DNA of 64,000 nt from Marinobacter sp. ANT_B65. GTDB lineage: Bacteria > Pseudomonadota > Gammaproteobacteria > Pseudomonadales > Oleiphilaceae. Below the pieces are notes generated by a model. The model worked only from the letters and a program-made list of their open reading frames with translations, was not told the DNA's origin and did no database searches. Every line of letters starts with the position of its first letter. Position 1 is the first letter of the stretch. Below, piece by piece: positions 35,606-44,881 of this stretch. The stretch lies in NCBI RefSeq assembly GCF_002407605.1, contig NZ_NXGV01000003.1, forward strand, positions 158,890 to 222,889, given 5' to 3'. Made by a program: the position numbers and the translations under genes.

Positions 35606-35712
35606 AAAAGACTCCAGATAGATGCTCAGCGGTGATCTATACCAAAGACCACTTGGGTGAATGGCTTCCACGATACAAACCGCAGAGCCGGAAAGAATGG
35701 GGCGGAGTTTAA

Positions 35713-35745
35713 CAGAAAAAAACCCGGCAGGTTAATGCCGGGTTT
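35713..35745 (-). terminator. Terminator of the TRAP operon
   Basis: AAACCCGGCA (35720-35729) pairs with TGCCGGGTTT (35736-35745). On the minus strand it is followed by a T7 tract (35713-35719), 33 bases after the TRAP permease stop. Confidence 0.88.
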
Positions 35746-35777
35746 CGCTTAGGGGCTTTCAGGCCGCGTTCTTTTGG

Positions 35778-38387
35778 TTATCGCGAGGGTACGAAAGCCG
35801 GCCGTTCACCTTCACCCGCCCTGCGCCGGAGTTGTGCAAAGGCCAGCACTCCAAGCAAGAGCAGCGCCGGAATGAACATCAATTCTTTTGGAGGACGGGG
35901 GTTTTCTACCTGAACGGTTTCAATAACCCATCCGAAGCTAAGCCCGGCTTTTTCCGCATCACTGCCAAAGTTGACAAAATCGACGTTCATCACATCTCCC
36001 GCCGCTGACACTTCCAGCCCCGCTGCAGCCAGCCTTTCCTCCGGTGTATCGCCGGCAGGCAGTGCCAACTGCAGGTACTTGGATACATCGTCACCTGACA
36101 ATGACATCCCGGAAGCCTGAAGGACAATAGGTTGCCCTGCGGGTACATCATCTACGTGCTGCAGCAACTCCACCCCAGGGTGACCATTTGTAGGTGGATA
36201 AATTTCATCCCACCAGAAGCCGGGGCGGAACAGAGTAAATGTTATCAGCAGCAAACCAATGGTTTCCCACCAACGGGTTTTGGTGAACCAGAAACCCTGA
36301 GTAGCAGCAGAAAATACCAGCATGGCAGTCACAGCGCCGAAAATCGTGACCAGCAGATCAAACCAGCCAGTCAGCCCGATCAGCAACAGCTGAGTATTGA
36401 AGATAAACATGAACGGCAAAATGGCCGTTCGTATGTCGTAGGTGAAACCCTGAATACCCGTTCGTATCGGGTCGGCACCCGAAATGGCCGCCGCAGCATA
36501 AGCCGCAAGACCCACGGGCGGCGTGTCGTCTGCCAGTATGCCGAAGTAAAATACGAAGAGGTGAACAGCAATCAATGGCACCAGCAAGCCGTTTTCCGCC
36601 CCCAGAGTCACGATGACCGGAGCCATCAGCGTAGACACCACGATGTAGTTGGCTGTTGTCGGCAGCCCCATACCCAGTATCAGACTGATAACAGCGGTGA
36701 ACGCTAGCATTAGCAGAAGGTTGCCACCGGAGATAAACTCAACAAACTGAGTCATCACAAGGCCAATACCTGTCAGGGTCACAGTACCCACCACAATGCC
36801 TGCGGTAGCAGTCGCCACACCTATGCCAACCATGTTGCGTGCACCCGTAACCAGTGAGTGCATCAGATCATCACAGCCCTGCTTCAGACCATCCAGATAC
36901 TGACCGCTGTTTTTAAAGAACGCCTTCAGCGGCCGCTGGGTAATGATGATAAACACCATAAACACTGTTGCCCAAAAGGCCGACAACTGCGGCGAGAAGC
37001 GCTCTACTGTCAGGCACCACACAAGTACAACTACTGGCAACAGGAAGTACAGGCCGGTTTTTACCGTTGCCCCGACAGGAGGCAGTTTCTCCATAAGAGA
37101 ATCAGGATCATCCTCTTCCAGATCCGGGAAGCGCGAACCATAGCCCACAAGCGCGATGTATATCGCCACCAGCAGCGGCGTAAGCACCCACATGGCAGCA
37201 CTTCCGAACACATCCTTCGTCCAGCCTACCCCGTAATATACCGCCAGAGTGAGGGCGCTCAGGCCGAGCAAAAGCATAACCCATACAAGCATGCGCTGGG
37301 CCAGAGTAGGCTTGTCCAGCCGCTCCACGCCTTTCATGTTCATTTTACAGGCTTCCAGGTGCACGATATAGATAAGCGCCACGTAGGAAATCATCGCCGG
37401 CAGAATGGCATGCTTGATCACTTCAAGGTAAGAGATCCCCACATACTCAACCATCAGAAACGCTGCAGCCCCCATAATCGGCGGAGTCAGCTGACCATTG
37501 GTAGACGCAGCCACTTCCACAGCTCCAGCTTTTGTAGCCGGAAAACCTACTTTCTTCATAAGCGGGATGGTGAAGGTACCCGTCGTCACAACGTTGGCGA
37601 TGGAGGAGCCGGAAATAATACCGCTGAGCCCACTGGCCACCACTGCTGCCTTGGCAGGGCCGCCGCGCATGTGACCAAGCATGGCATAAGCTACTTTTAT
37701 GAAGTAGTTTCCGGCACCAGCGCGCTCCAGCAGAGCACCAAACAGCACGAACAGGAACACGAAACTGGTCGACACACCCAGTGCCACACCAAAGACCCCT
37801 TCGGTGCCTAACCATTGATGCGACGCCAGCTTACTGAGGCTTGCGCCTTTATGGGCAATAACATCGGGCATAAACGGCCCGCCCAGAGCGTAAATAATAA
37901 ATACTGTAGCAACCACAGCCAACGGCAGGCCCAGTGCCCGGCGGGTCGCCTCCAGCAGGAACACCAGACCGGTCAGAGCAACAACCAGGTCCTGAGTTTC
38001 AGGTGCGCCCGGACGGGTAGCGAGCTGGTCATAGAAGACATACAAATAAGAGGCAGTGAACGCTGCCCCCAGGGCAAGAATCCAGTCGTAAAACGGTACG
38101 TGGCCAGTGTGCCGGCCTTTGAACATAGGAAAGGCGGCAAATGCAAGAAACGAGGCAAAGGCCAAATGAATAGAACGAGCTTCGGTGGAGTTGAACACCC
38201 CTACTTCCAGAATAAACGGCAGTGGTGAAGCTATCCACAGCTGAAAAAGAGACCACAGCAAAGGCACCGCGAACAGAATAATGGCGGCGGTCCCAGTGGC
38301 CGCCCTTCCCCCGGTTTCGGTTTGAAGGAATTTTTCCACATTCTGTTTGTCGATGGCACCTCCGACTTTCGGCTCGCTATCGGTCAT
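35778..38387 (-). CDS. TRAP transporter fused permease (TAXI type)
   Basis: 869 aa from the ATG at 38387 (AGGA 10 bases upstream). The small DctQ-like four-helix part is fused to a large DctM-like part, giving about 18 membrane helices. Marks are GPFMPDVIAHKGASLSKLA, SGLSGIISGSSIANVVTTGTFTIPLMKKVG and GMGLPTTANYIVVSTLMAPV. The C-terminal region after about residue 740 carries the DUF3394-type domain. With the TAXI binding protein it should import an organic anion driven by sodium; substrate unknown. Confidence 0.93.
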   Translation of the reverse strand: MTDSEPKVGGAIDKQNVEKFLQTETGGRAATGTAAIILFAVPLLWSLFQLWIASPLPFILEVGVFNSTEARSIHLAFASFLAFAAFPMFKGRHTGHVPFYDWILALGAAFTASYLYVFYDQLATRPGAPETQDLVVALTGLVFLLEATRRALGLPLAVVATVFIIYALGGPFMPDVIAHKGASLSKLASHQWLGTEGVFGVALGVSTSFVFLFVLFGALLERAGAGNYFIKVAYAMLGHMRGGPAKAAVVASGLSGIISGSSIANVVTTGTFTIPLMKKVGFPATKAGAVEVAASTNGQLTPPIMGAAAFLMVEYVGISYLEVIKHAILPAMISYVALIYIVHLEACKMNMKGVERLDKPTLAQRMLVWVMLLLGLSALTLAVYYGVGWTKDVFGSAAMWVLTPLLVAIYIALVGYGSRFPDLEEDDPDSLMEKLPPVGATVKTGLYFLLPVVVLVWCLTVERFSPQLSAFWATVFMVFIIITQRPLKAFFKNSGQYLDGLKQGCDDLMHSLVTGARNMVGIGVATATAGIVVGTVTLTGIGLVMTQFVEFISGGNLLLMLAFTAVISLILGMGLPTTANYIVVSTLMAPVIVTLGAENGLLVPLIAVHLFVFYFGILADDTPPVGLAAYAAAAISGADPIRTGIQGFTYDIRTAILPFMFIFNTQLLLIGLTGWFDLLVTIFGAVTAMLVFSAATQGFWFTKTRWWETIGLLLITFTLFRPGFWWDEIYPPTNGHPGVELLQHVDDVPAGQPIVLQASGMSLSGDDVSKYLQLALPAGDTPEERLAAAGLEVSAAGDVMNVDFVNFGSDAEKAGLSFGWVIETVQVENPRPPKELMFIPALLLLGVLAFAQLRRRAGEGERPAFVPSR

Positions 38388-38469
38388 AGCAATATCCTGT
38401 TGAAGATTAATCGATAAAACGAAATGGCCGCCGGGCACCCAAGCGGTGCGCGGCGGCAGGGGGTAAGAC

Positions 38470-39453
38470 TTACTTGATCAGGCCGGCTTCTTTGTAGTAC
38501 TTGACCGCGCCCGGGTGCAGAGGCGCACTCAGCGCATCCGATACCATTTCTTCTTTTTTCAGGTTTGCAAAGGCAGGGTGCAGACGTTTGAAGCTGTCAA
38601 AATTTTCAAACACCGCACGAACTACCTGATACACAACATCGTCTGGCACATCAGTAGACGATACGAAGGTCGCAGCGACACCAAAGGTTGCAACATCGTT
38701 ATCACTTCCGCGGTACATACCGCCCGGGATGATAGCTTTACGGTAGTACGGGTTTTCGTCGATCAGCGTTTTGGTAGCATCGTTGTCAACACTTACGACA
38801 ACACTGTCACAAGACGTGGTGGCCTCTTTAATAGCACCGGAGGGGTGGCCAACGGTGTAGAAGAACGCGTCGATGTTGCCATCACAAAGCGCCTGAGACT
38901 GTTCCGCGGCTTTCAGCTCTGCTGCCAGAGAGAACTTGTCCATGGTCCAGCCCATTTCATTCATCAGCACTTCTGCAGTAGCTCGCTGACCGGAACCCGG
39001 GTTACCAACGGAAACACGCTTACCTTCCAGATCTTCAAAGGTTTTGATGCCAGAGCCTTTGCTGGCAATCACGGTGAACGGCTCCGGGTGCATGGAGAAA
39101 ACCGCACGCAGTTTTTTATTGGGGCCGTCGTCTTTGAACTGACTGCTGCCATTGTAAGCATGGAACTGCCAGTCTGACTGAGCCACCGCCAGATCCAACT
39201 CACCCTGAGCAATGGCGTTCAGGTTGTATACAGAACCACCAGTACTCTCTACAGAGCACCGAATACCGTGCTCTTTGCGATCCATATTAACCAGACGGCA
39301 AATAGCGCCACCGGCAGGATAGTAAACACCGGTTACACCACCTGTGCCGATGGTCACAAAACGTTGTTCCTGAGCGGAAACAACTGTAGAAGCTGCACTC
39401 AGGCTAACAGCCGCAGCAATTGCAAATGCAGAGGCTTTAAATTTCAGAGTCAT
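38470..39453 (-). CDS. TAXI-family TRAP solute-binding protein
   Basis: 327 aa. Signal peptide ending near TVVSAQ (residue 28). [26 protein letters not shown] is the TAXI opening; [19 protein letters not shown] and [21 protein letters not shown] follow. Precedes the permease by 82 bases. TAXI proteins in other bacteria bind glutamate or related acids, but ligand prediction from sequence is unsafe. Confidence 0.93.
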   Translation of the reverse strand: MTLKFKASAFAIAAAVSLSAASTVVSAQEQRFVTIGTGGVTGVYYPAGGAICRLVNMDRKEHGIRCSVESTGGSVYNLNAIAQGELDLAVAQSDWQFHAYNGSSQFKDDGPNKKLRAVFSMHPEPFTVIASKGSGIKTFEDLEGKRVSVGNPGSGQRATAEVLMNEMGWTMDKFSLAAELKAAEQSQALCDGNIDAFFYTVGHPSGAIKEATTSCDSVVVSVDNDATKTLIDENPYYRKAIIPGGMYRGSDNDVATFGVAATFVSSTDVPDDVVYQVVRAVFENFDSFKRLHPAFANLKKEEMVSDALSAPLHPGAVKYYKEAGLIK

Positions 39454-39563
39454 ATGAATATTCCCTATTTTTTTTCGATGTTATTAACTGCCCATCTGAG
39501 CCCGCAGGCAAGCTAAACACTCACCACAGAACATAGACCACTTTTCACGATAAATAAAGTATG

Positions 39564-39579
39564 GGTTAGCTCGCTAACC
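39564..39579. promoter_or_regulatory. Perfect 16-bp palindrome upstream of the TAXI gene
   Basis: GGTTAGCTCGCTAACC, 111 bases before the TAXI start and just before the RND terminator. Suits a dimeric repressor. Confidence 0.4.
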
Positions 39580-39594
39580 AACTGAGTCAGCAAC

Positions 39595-39620
39595 AAAAAA
39601 GCCCGCGCACGGGCTCTTTT
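39595..39620. terminator. Terminator after the RND gene
   Basis: GCCCG (39601-39605) pairs with CGGGC (39610-39614), loop CGCA, flanked by A6 and T4, giving a T6 tract on the minus strand. Confidence 0.75.
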
Positions 39621-39638
39621 GTCATTGGCTGAACATTT

Positions 39639-42023
39639 CTATTTTGCAGCGTTTGCTTTCGCGATCATTTGATCCGGCCGCAACAGGAATCGCGCAAGCG
39701 CTGGCAGCAACCAGATTGCCCCGACCATATTCCAAAGGAACATGAAGAACAGCAGGAAGCCCATATCAGCCTGGAACTTGATAGGTGAGAAAATCCAGGT
39801 CACTACACCAAGTCCAAGCGTTACACCGGTAAACATAACAGCCTTGCCCGTTGAGCGCAGAGTCTCGAAATAGGCATCCTGGAGAAGTTTACCTTCCAAA
39901 AGGTATTTTTCCAGCTTGCTGTAGATATAGATGCCGTAGTCCACGCCAATACCTACACCCAGTGCGATAACAGGCAAGGTGGCAACTTTGATACCAATAC
40001 CCGAAACCGCCATTATGGCTTCACAGAGAACCGAGGTCAGCCCCAAGGGAACCACAATACACAGCACCGCACGGATGGAGCGGAAAGTCGCGAAGCATAA
40101 CAAGCTCACCACACCATAAACCATGATGAGCATCATATCTTTGGCATTGGCAATAACTTCATTGGTCGCAGCTTCGACGCCGGCATTACCAGCCGCCAAC
40201 AGGAATGTATGATTCTCATCGCTGTTCGCTTTGGCGAATACCTCAACCCTCTCAACCACGGTTTCAAGAGTTTCTGCTTTGTGATCTTCGAGGAACACCA
40301 GAACCGGAGTCAGACTACAGTTGGTGTTGATAAGACCGGATGGTGCCTCACGGATGGACGCATTGATAATGGTCTGGTTGCGGGATATCTCGTACCACTT
40401 CCAGCTACCCTCGTTCAGAGCCTTGGTAACAATTTTGGATACGTCTGCAAGCGAGGCAGAAGACTGAACGCCCGGAGTGTTCTGCAACTCCCACTGCAGC
40501 GAGTCCATAGCCCTGAGTACACTGTACTGGGTACACTGCTCTTCCGGTGTCTCCACCATCACGACCAGCACATCCGCACTCGTGGAATAGTTATCGATAA
40601 TATACGCGTTATCCAGATTGTAACGCGAGTCCGCGCGAAGCTCCGGAGCGCCCTGATCAAGGTCTCCTACCTTAAGCCCCTGCTTGTAATACAGGCCCAG
40701 GCCCAGGCCAATCACCGCAATGAGCAATGAAACCGGTGCAATCCCGGGATGGGCGAAGTAAGACATGAGGCGCCATTTCCGATCCTGCTTTTCACCGTGA
40801 TTCTGTACGTGGCGGATACCACCTTTGGAAATCCCGAGGTAGGACATAATCAGAACATGCAGTACCAGGTTGGTAATGATAACGAATGCCACACCCAGAC
40901 CAGCCGCAATGGCCAGATCACGGATAACGTCGATCTCGATGAAGAACAGGGTAAGGAAACCAAAGGCATCGGAAATCAGTGCCAGCATGCCGGGAATATA
41001 AAGCGCACGAAACGCGAGGCGTGCAGATGTTTCGGCATCAAAACCCTTGGCGGCTTCCACCGCCATGGCATTTACAATCTGGACGCCATGACTGATACCT
41101 ATAGCAAACACAAGGAACGGCACCAGTACCGAGTATGGATCCAGACCGTAGCCCAGAAGCCTCAGTGCGCCCAGTTGCAGGAATACGGCAACAATCGACG
41201 TAAATACGGGCACAAGCGTGCCTGTGACGCTCCGTGAATACCAGAAGAGCAGCAACGTCGTCAGAAGGATCGTGATACCCGCAAACCAGGCAATGGAACC
41301 GATACCTTCAATCAGATCACCGACTTTTTTTGCAAAACCCACGATATGAATATCAATATCGGGATTCTGCTCTTTGTACTTATCCCGTATTTTTTCTTCG
41401 AGCTGACGGGAAAAGGTTGCGTAATCCAGCGGCTCGCCCGTTTCCAGGTTCTTTTCATACAGAGGGGCGTACACAATCGTAGACTTGAAGTTATCAGAAA
41501 CCAGCCGCCCTACTTCGTTAGAACGAAGAATATTCTGGCGTAACTGTTCCAGACTCGCGGGCGAACCATCGTAGTTATCCGGAATAACAGTACCACCCTG
41601 AAATCCCTGCTCGGTTACTTCTACCCAGCGAACGTTTGATGTCCAGAGAGTTTTCAGGCCGGAGCGATCCACACCATCAAGGTAAAAAACCTCATCGGTG
41701 ATCTGCTTCAGAGTCTCCATATACTCTGCGGAGAAAATGTCACCGGTTTTGGTTTCCACGGCAATACGCACGAAGTTACCGAGGTTCTCCAGATCGTTCC
41801 GGTGGTCCAGCATATTGATGACGTAGGGATGATCGAGCGGGATCATTCGCTCGAAACTGGCATCTGGCTGGATCTTTACAGCGTTGTAGCCCAGAAACGC
41901 CGTAAGCAGAAGAAAGCCTATAAGGATAACGACCCGATTGTTAAAAATCAGACGCTCCAGAAACGGCTCCGCCTTGGGCGTTGTCAGGTAGTGATCACCC
42001 CTGTCATGGTTCGGGTTGGACAT
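39639..42023 (-). CDS. RND-superfamily (MMPL/HpnN-like) transporter
   Basis: 794 aa with twelve expected helices in two repeats and two large periplasmic loops (about residues 55-230 and 450-620). Segments include FAIGISHGVQIVNAMAVEAAKG in the first bundle and ALGVGIGVDYGIYIYSKLEKYLLEG in the second, both typical of MMPL/sterol-sensing-like RND exporters. No adapter or outer-membrane channel is adjacent. It forms a unit with YCF48-like and DUF1329 proteins, a combination I know from lipid- and hydrocarbon-using proteobacteria; it likely moves lipids or hydrophobic compounds. Confidence 0.9.
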   Translation of the reverse strand: MSNPNHDRGDHYLTTPKAEPFLERLIFNNRVVILIGFLLLTAFLGYNAVKIQPDASFERMIPLDHPYVINMLDHRNDLENLGNFVRIAVETKTGDIFSAEYMETLKQITDEVFYLDGVDRSGLKTLWTSNVRWVEVTEQGFQGGTVIPDNYDGSPASLEQLRQNILRSNEVGRLVSDNFKSTIVYAPLYEKNLETGEPLDYATFSRQLEEKIRDKYKEQNPDIDIHIVGFAKKVGDLIEGIGSIAWFAGITILLTTLLLFWYSRSVTGTLVPVFTSIVAVFLQLGALRLLGYGLDPYSVLVPFLVFAIGISHGVQIVNAMAVEAAKGFDAETSARLAFRALYIPGMLALISDAFGFLTLFFIEIDVIRDLAIAAGLGVAFVIITNLVLHVLIMSYLGISKGGIRHVQNHGEKQDRKWRLMSYFAHPGIAPVSLLIAVIGLGLGLYYKQGLKVGDLDQGAPELRADSRYNLDNAYIIDNYSTSADVLVVMVETPEEQCTQYSVLRAMDSLQWELQNTPGVQSSASLADVSKIVTKALNEGSWKWYEISRNQTIINASIREAPSGLINTNCSLTPVLVFLEDHKAETLETVVERVEVFAKANSDENHTFLLAAGNAGVEAATNEVIANAKDMMLIMVYGVVSLLCFATFRSIRAVLCIVVPLGLTSVLCEAIMAVSGIGIKVATLPVIALGVGIGVDYGIYIYSKLEKYLLEGKLLQDAYFETLRSTGKAVMFTGVTLGLGVVTWIFSPIKFQADMGFLLFFMFLWNMVGAIWLLPALARFLLRPDQMIAKANAAK

Positions 42024-42069
42024 TCAAAAGCCCCTCTATTATTTTTTCAGTTGTTGCCACATCAGGGCG

Positions 42070-43218
42070 TTATTGAAGGTTCTTTCCACGGGCATCAGTA
42101 ATTTTTACGCCGCTTTCACCTACGATAAGAAGGTTAGTCCCCGATACCGGAACAACACTCATAATTCCGGCCCGGTCTTCACGGAAATGCTCACGAAATG
42201 AATCGGCGCCATTGCCGCTCATCAGCACAGTGCCGCCGTTACCCACCAAGGTTATGCGGCCGTCATCAGCAACGGCTCCATCATTCAGTGTTGCACCGGC
42301 ACTATTCGGGACCATACGCCAACTCTTTCCCAGATCAGGAGAGAACAGCATATTCCCACGTAAACCGAACGCCAGGATCTCGTTGACCTTCCCCGTTCCG
42401 ATTACGCCGAAAAGAGAGCCCGGATAGGGGCTTTCCTGCCGCTCCCACGTGTCCCCGCCGTCCACAGATACGTGGATCTGCCCTGCTTCACCAACAATCA
42501 CAAGCCCGCCACCCGCTATGCGGGCAATACTGTTAAGGTGGAAGTTCTGGGCATTTTCAATTTTCGGAGCCCAGTCACTCCAGGATTCTCCGCCATCTTC
42601 CGTGCGTAGGATCATGCCGTAAGCACCCACCACAAATCCGTGCTGATCATCCTCAAACCAAACCCCAAGCAGCGGATTTACAGGACCAATATCCAAATCC
42701 GACTGCATATTTTCCAGAGTAAAAAACAGATCATCCAGCGCCCACTCCAGGTCGCTTTTTTCCGATTCAGGAGCCTCTTCAATGCGCTCCTCCATCGCAG
42801 CGACCTGGTCTTCCTTACTGGCGATGGCCAGCTCAGCAGCATCAACGCCGGTCAACTGCAGGCTCCAGTTCTCACCTGCATCTTCGGTATGCAGCACTAC
42901 ACCACTGTGACCTACTGCCCAGCCATGGGTCTCAGATCCGAAATCCACCGCAGTTAAGGTTACAGAAACAGGGACATTTCCCTGTACCCAGGTTTGCCCG
43001 TCGTCGTCCGAGTAGATGATATGCCCTCTCTCTCCGACAGCAACAACGCGGTCACCCGCACGCACAGCGTCATTCAGGAGGTTAGCCGGAGCCAGTTCGG
43101 TTTGCCGGGCAGGCGTTTCGATAATATCTGCAAGCGCGTACGCCGCTGGCGCGGACCAAACCATGGAAAGCCCGAGGCAGGCTGCCCCCAGAGTCTTGCA
43201 CCTCAACCTTTTAGCCAT
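42070..43218 (-). CDS. YCF48-related beta-propeller protein, exported
   Basis: 382 aa. Signal peptide to about residue 28 (AYALA). Repeated BNR/Asp-box-like blades: SDDDGQTWVQG, TEDAGENWSLQ, TEDGGESWSDW, VDGGDTWERQ and SPDLGKSWRMV. An inserted acidic helix lies at about residues 130-170. The family is named after a photosystem II assembly factor, but here it is a periplasmic protein next to an RND exporter, so an assembly or scaffold role for that system is likelier. Confidence 0.87.
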   Translation of the reverse strand: MAKRLRCKTLGAACLGLSMVWSAPAAYALADIIETPARQTELAPANLLNDAVRAGDRVVAVGERGHIIYSDDDGQTWVQGNVPVSVTLTAVDFGSETHGWAVGHSGVVLHTEDAGENWSLQLTGVDAAELAIASKEDQVAAMEERIEEAPESEKSDLEWALDDLFFTLENMQSDLDIGPVNPLLGVWFEDDQHGFVVGAYGMILRTEDGGESWSDWAPKIENAQNFHLNSIARIAGGGLVIVGEAGQIHVSVDGGDTWERQESPYPGSLFGVIGTGKVNEILAFGLRGNMLFSPDLGKSWRMVPNSAGATLNDGAVADDGRITLVGNGGTVLMSGNGADSFREHFREDRAGIMSVVPVSGTNLLIVGESGVKITDARGKNLQ

Positions 43219-43316
43219 TCAGATTGCCTATTATGTTGTTTTAACTGTATGTCTCTGACCGGTAATAACGAAAAACATGCCGGCATCAGCCTGATACCGC
43301 AGAAAGACTGCCCGCC

Positions 43317-44705
43317 CTAGCGGACACTCCTGCGACGCAAAGACGCCGGAGAAAAATAGCGCTTATTCGGAACCGCGTCAGTAAAGACCCGGGTATTGGG
43401 TTCTTCCGTATCCAGGCCGAGTGCATGATAACGACGAGCCTGTAAATCATGATAGACGTCCAGAACCGTCCACACACCCGGAAGTTCATAATAATTTTTC
43501 GCAATACCCATAGTCACACGCCACAGCTCACCACGACCGTCATACTGATCCAGTAAAACCGTATTCCAGCTGTCGGCATCCACATAGAAGCGACGCTTGT
43601 GGTAGATATGGCGTGCACCTTCTTTCAACGTGGCTTCAACCACATGTACGCGCTGAAGCTCCCAGCGGGTGTAATCAGGATTCAGATGAGAAGTGCCGAG
43701 TATTTCCGAATATGGGAGACCTTTTTTACCAATCCGGTAGTTATTGTAAGGAATATAGACTTCCTTCAAACCTTCATAGGACCAGTTGTATCTATCCAGA
43801 GCACCGTTAAATATGTCTGTATCGTCTGCGGTTCTGAGATTCTCTGCAGCTGCAATCGGCGAATCGTACCCCAGGTTCGGAGCGCGCCGCACGCGACGCT
43901 GTCCGGCGTTATAGCCCCAACCGTTTCTCGGGTTGATAATCTGGTTCAGGGTTTCATGGACGAGAATAGCGCCACCGGCAAGGCGAGGCGGAGACTGGGT
44001 AAACGAAAGATAGTAGAAAATGATGTTATCCAGCTCACTTTCACTACCCTCGGGATTATAGAAATTAAAAAACGCTTCCTGCTGCGAAGTCACCAGCGAA
44101 TAGTCGCCACTAACCTGCACAGCAACTTCACTTGACCGACGAGTGGCCGAAACTCCGCGCCAGCGCGTGAGATGATTCCAGATCACCTGCCAGGCTTTCT
44201 GTTCACGATTGCCGTGAAGAATCGGGAAAGGGTAGCCGCCAAACGCACCCTGCAGACCTTCTCCCTTGCCCACAACTTCTGCCTTTACCGCGTTCTTCCG
44301 GGTATTTTCCGCAACCCACTCGGGTATCGCGTGAGTACGGCGGGACTGGTATACCGGTACACGGAAACTGGTGGGATATGCCTCGAACATGGCACGAACG
44401 CCATCGGTGAGATGCTCGGCATACAGATCCATATTGGAGGCATTGATTGTAAACAGCACCTCATCCTTCGGAAACGGATCTATATGATGCTGCCCTGAGC
44501 CCTGATAGCCCGCGGGAGGCTTGGTGAGACCGCCGGTCCAGGCCGGAATGGTTCCGGAGTCGTTTCCGGCCCTGATCGAACCAAACGGTGTGAGATCCTT
44601 GCCCAGACGTGAAGCTTCATCTGGAGAAACTGCTGCCCAGGAAGAAGCGGATGCCATCGAGAGGGCGAGTAAGCTACCGAGTATCACACTCTTTTTATTG
44701 ATCAT
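43317..44705 (-). CDS. DUF1329 periplasmic protein
   Basis: 462 aa with a signal peptide (cleavage near SSWA, residue 24). Starts AVSPDEASRLGKDLTPFGSIRAGN and contains WNHLTRWRGV and QRRVRRAPNLGYDSP, as in DUF1329 proteins. The fold is thought to be LolA/LolB-like, with a cavity for lipid. First of the three-gene run; the frequent partner DUF1302 outer-membrane protein is not in this window. Confidence 0.87.
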   Translation of the reverse strand: MINKKSVILGSLLALSMASASSWAAVSPDEASRLGKDLTPFGSIRAGNDSGTIPAWTGGLTKPPAGYQGSGQHHIDPFPKDEVLFTINASNMDLYAEHLTDGVRAMFEAYPTSFRVPVYQSRRTHAIPEWVAENTRKNAVKAEVVGKGEGLQGAFGGYPFPILHGNREQKAWQVIWNHLTRWRGVSATRRSSEVAVQVSGDYSLVTSQQEAFFNFYNPEGSESELDNIIFYYLSFTQSPPRLAGGAILVHETLNQIINPRNGWGYNAGQRRVRRAPNLGYDSPIAAAENLRTADDTDIFNGALDRYNWSYEGLKEVYIPYNNYRIGKKGLPYSEILGTSHLNPDYTRWELQRVHVVEATLKEGARHIYHKRRFYVDADSWNTVLLDQYDGRGELWRVTMGIAKNYYELPGVWTVLDVYHDLQARRYHALGLDTEEPNTRVFTDAVPNKRYFSPASLRRRSVR

Positions 44706-44836
44706 TATATAACCCTGAATTCGACTGAAGGCCTCTGAGAAGGCTTTTTATTATTACCTGGAGAAAGGACAGGCTTTCCGACAGGTTAGCGAATTCATCA
44801 AGGTTGTCTATCGACCGAAAGTGCGATTTTGTATCC

Positions 44837-44865
44837 GGCTGCAACCGGTACTTCCAATTGCAGCC
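44837..44865 (-). terminator. Hairpin after pepN
   Basis: GGCTGCAA (44837-44844) pairs with TTGCAGCC (44858-44865). No T run follows on the minus strand, so it is a weak candidate. Confidence 0.3.
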
Positions 44866-44881
44866 GCTACGTTCCCATTCC

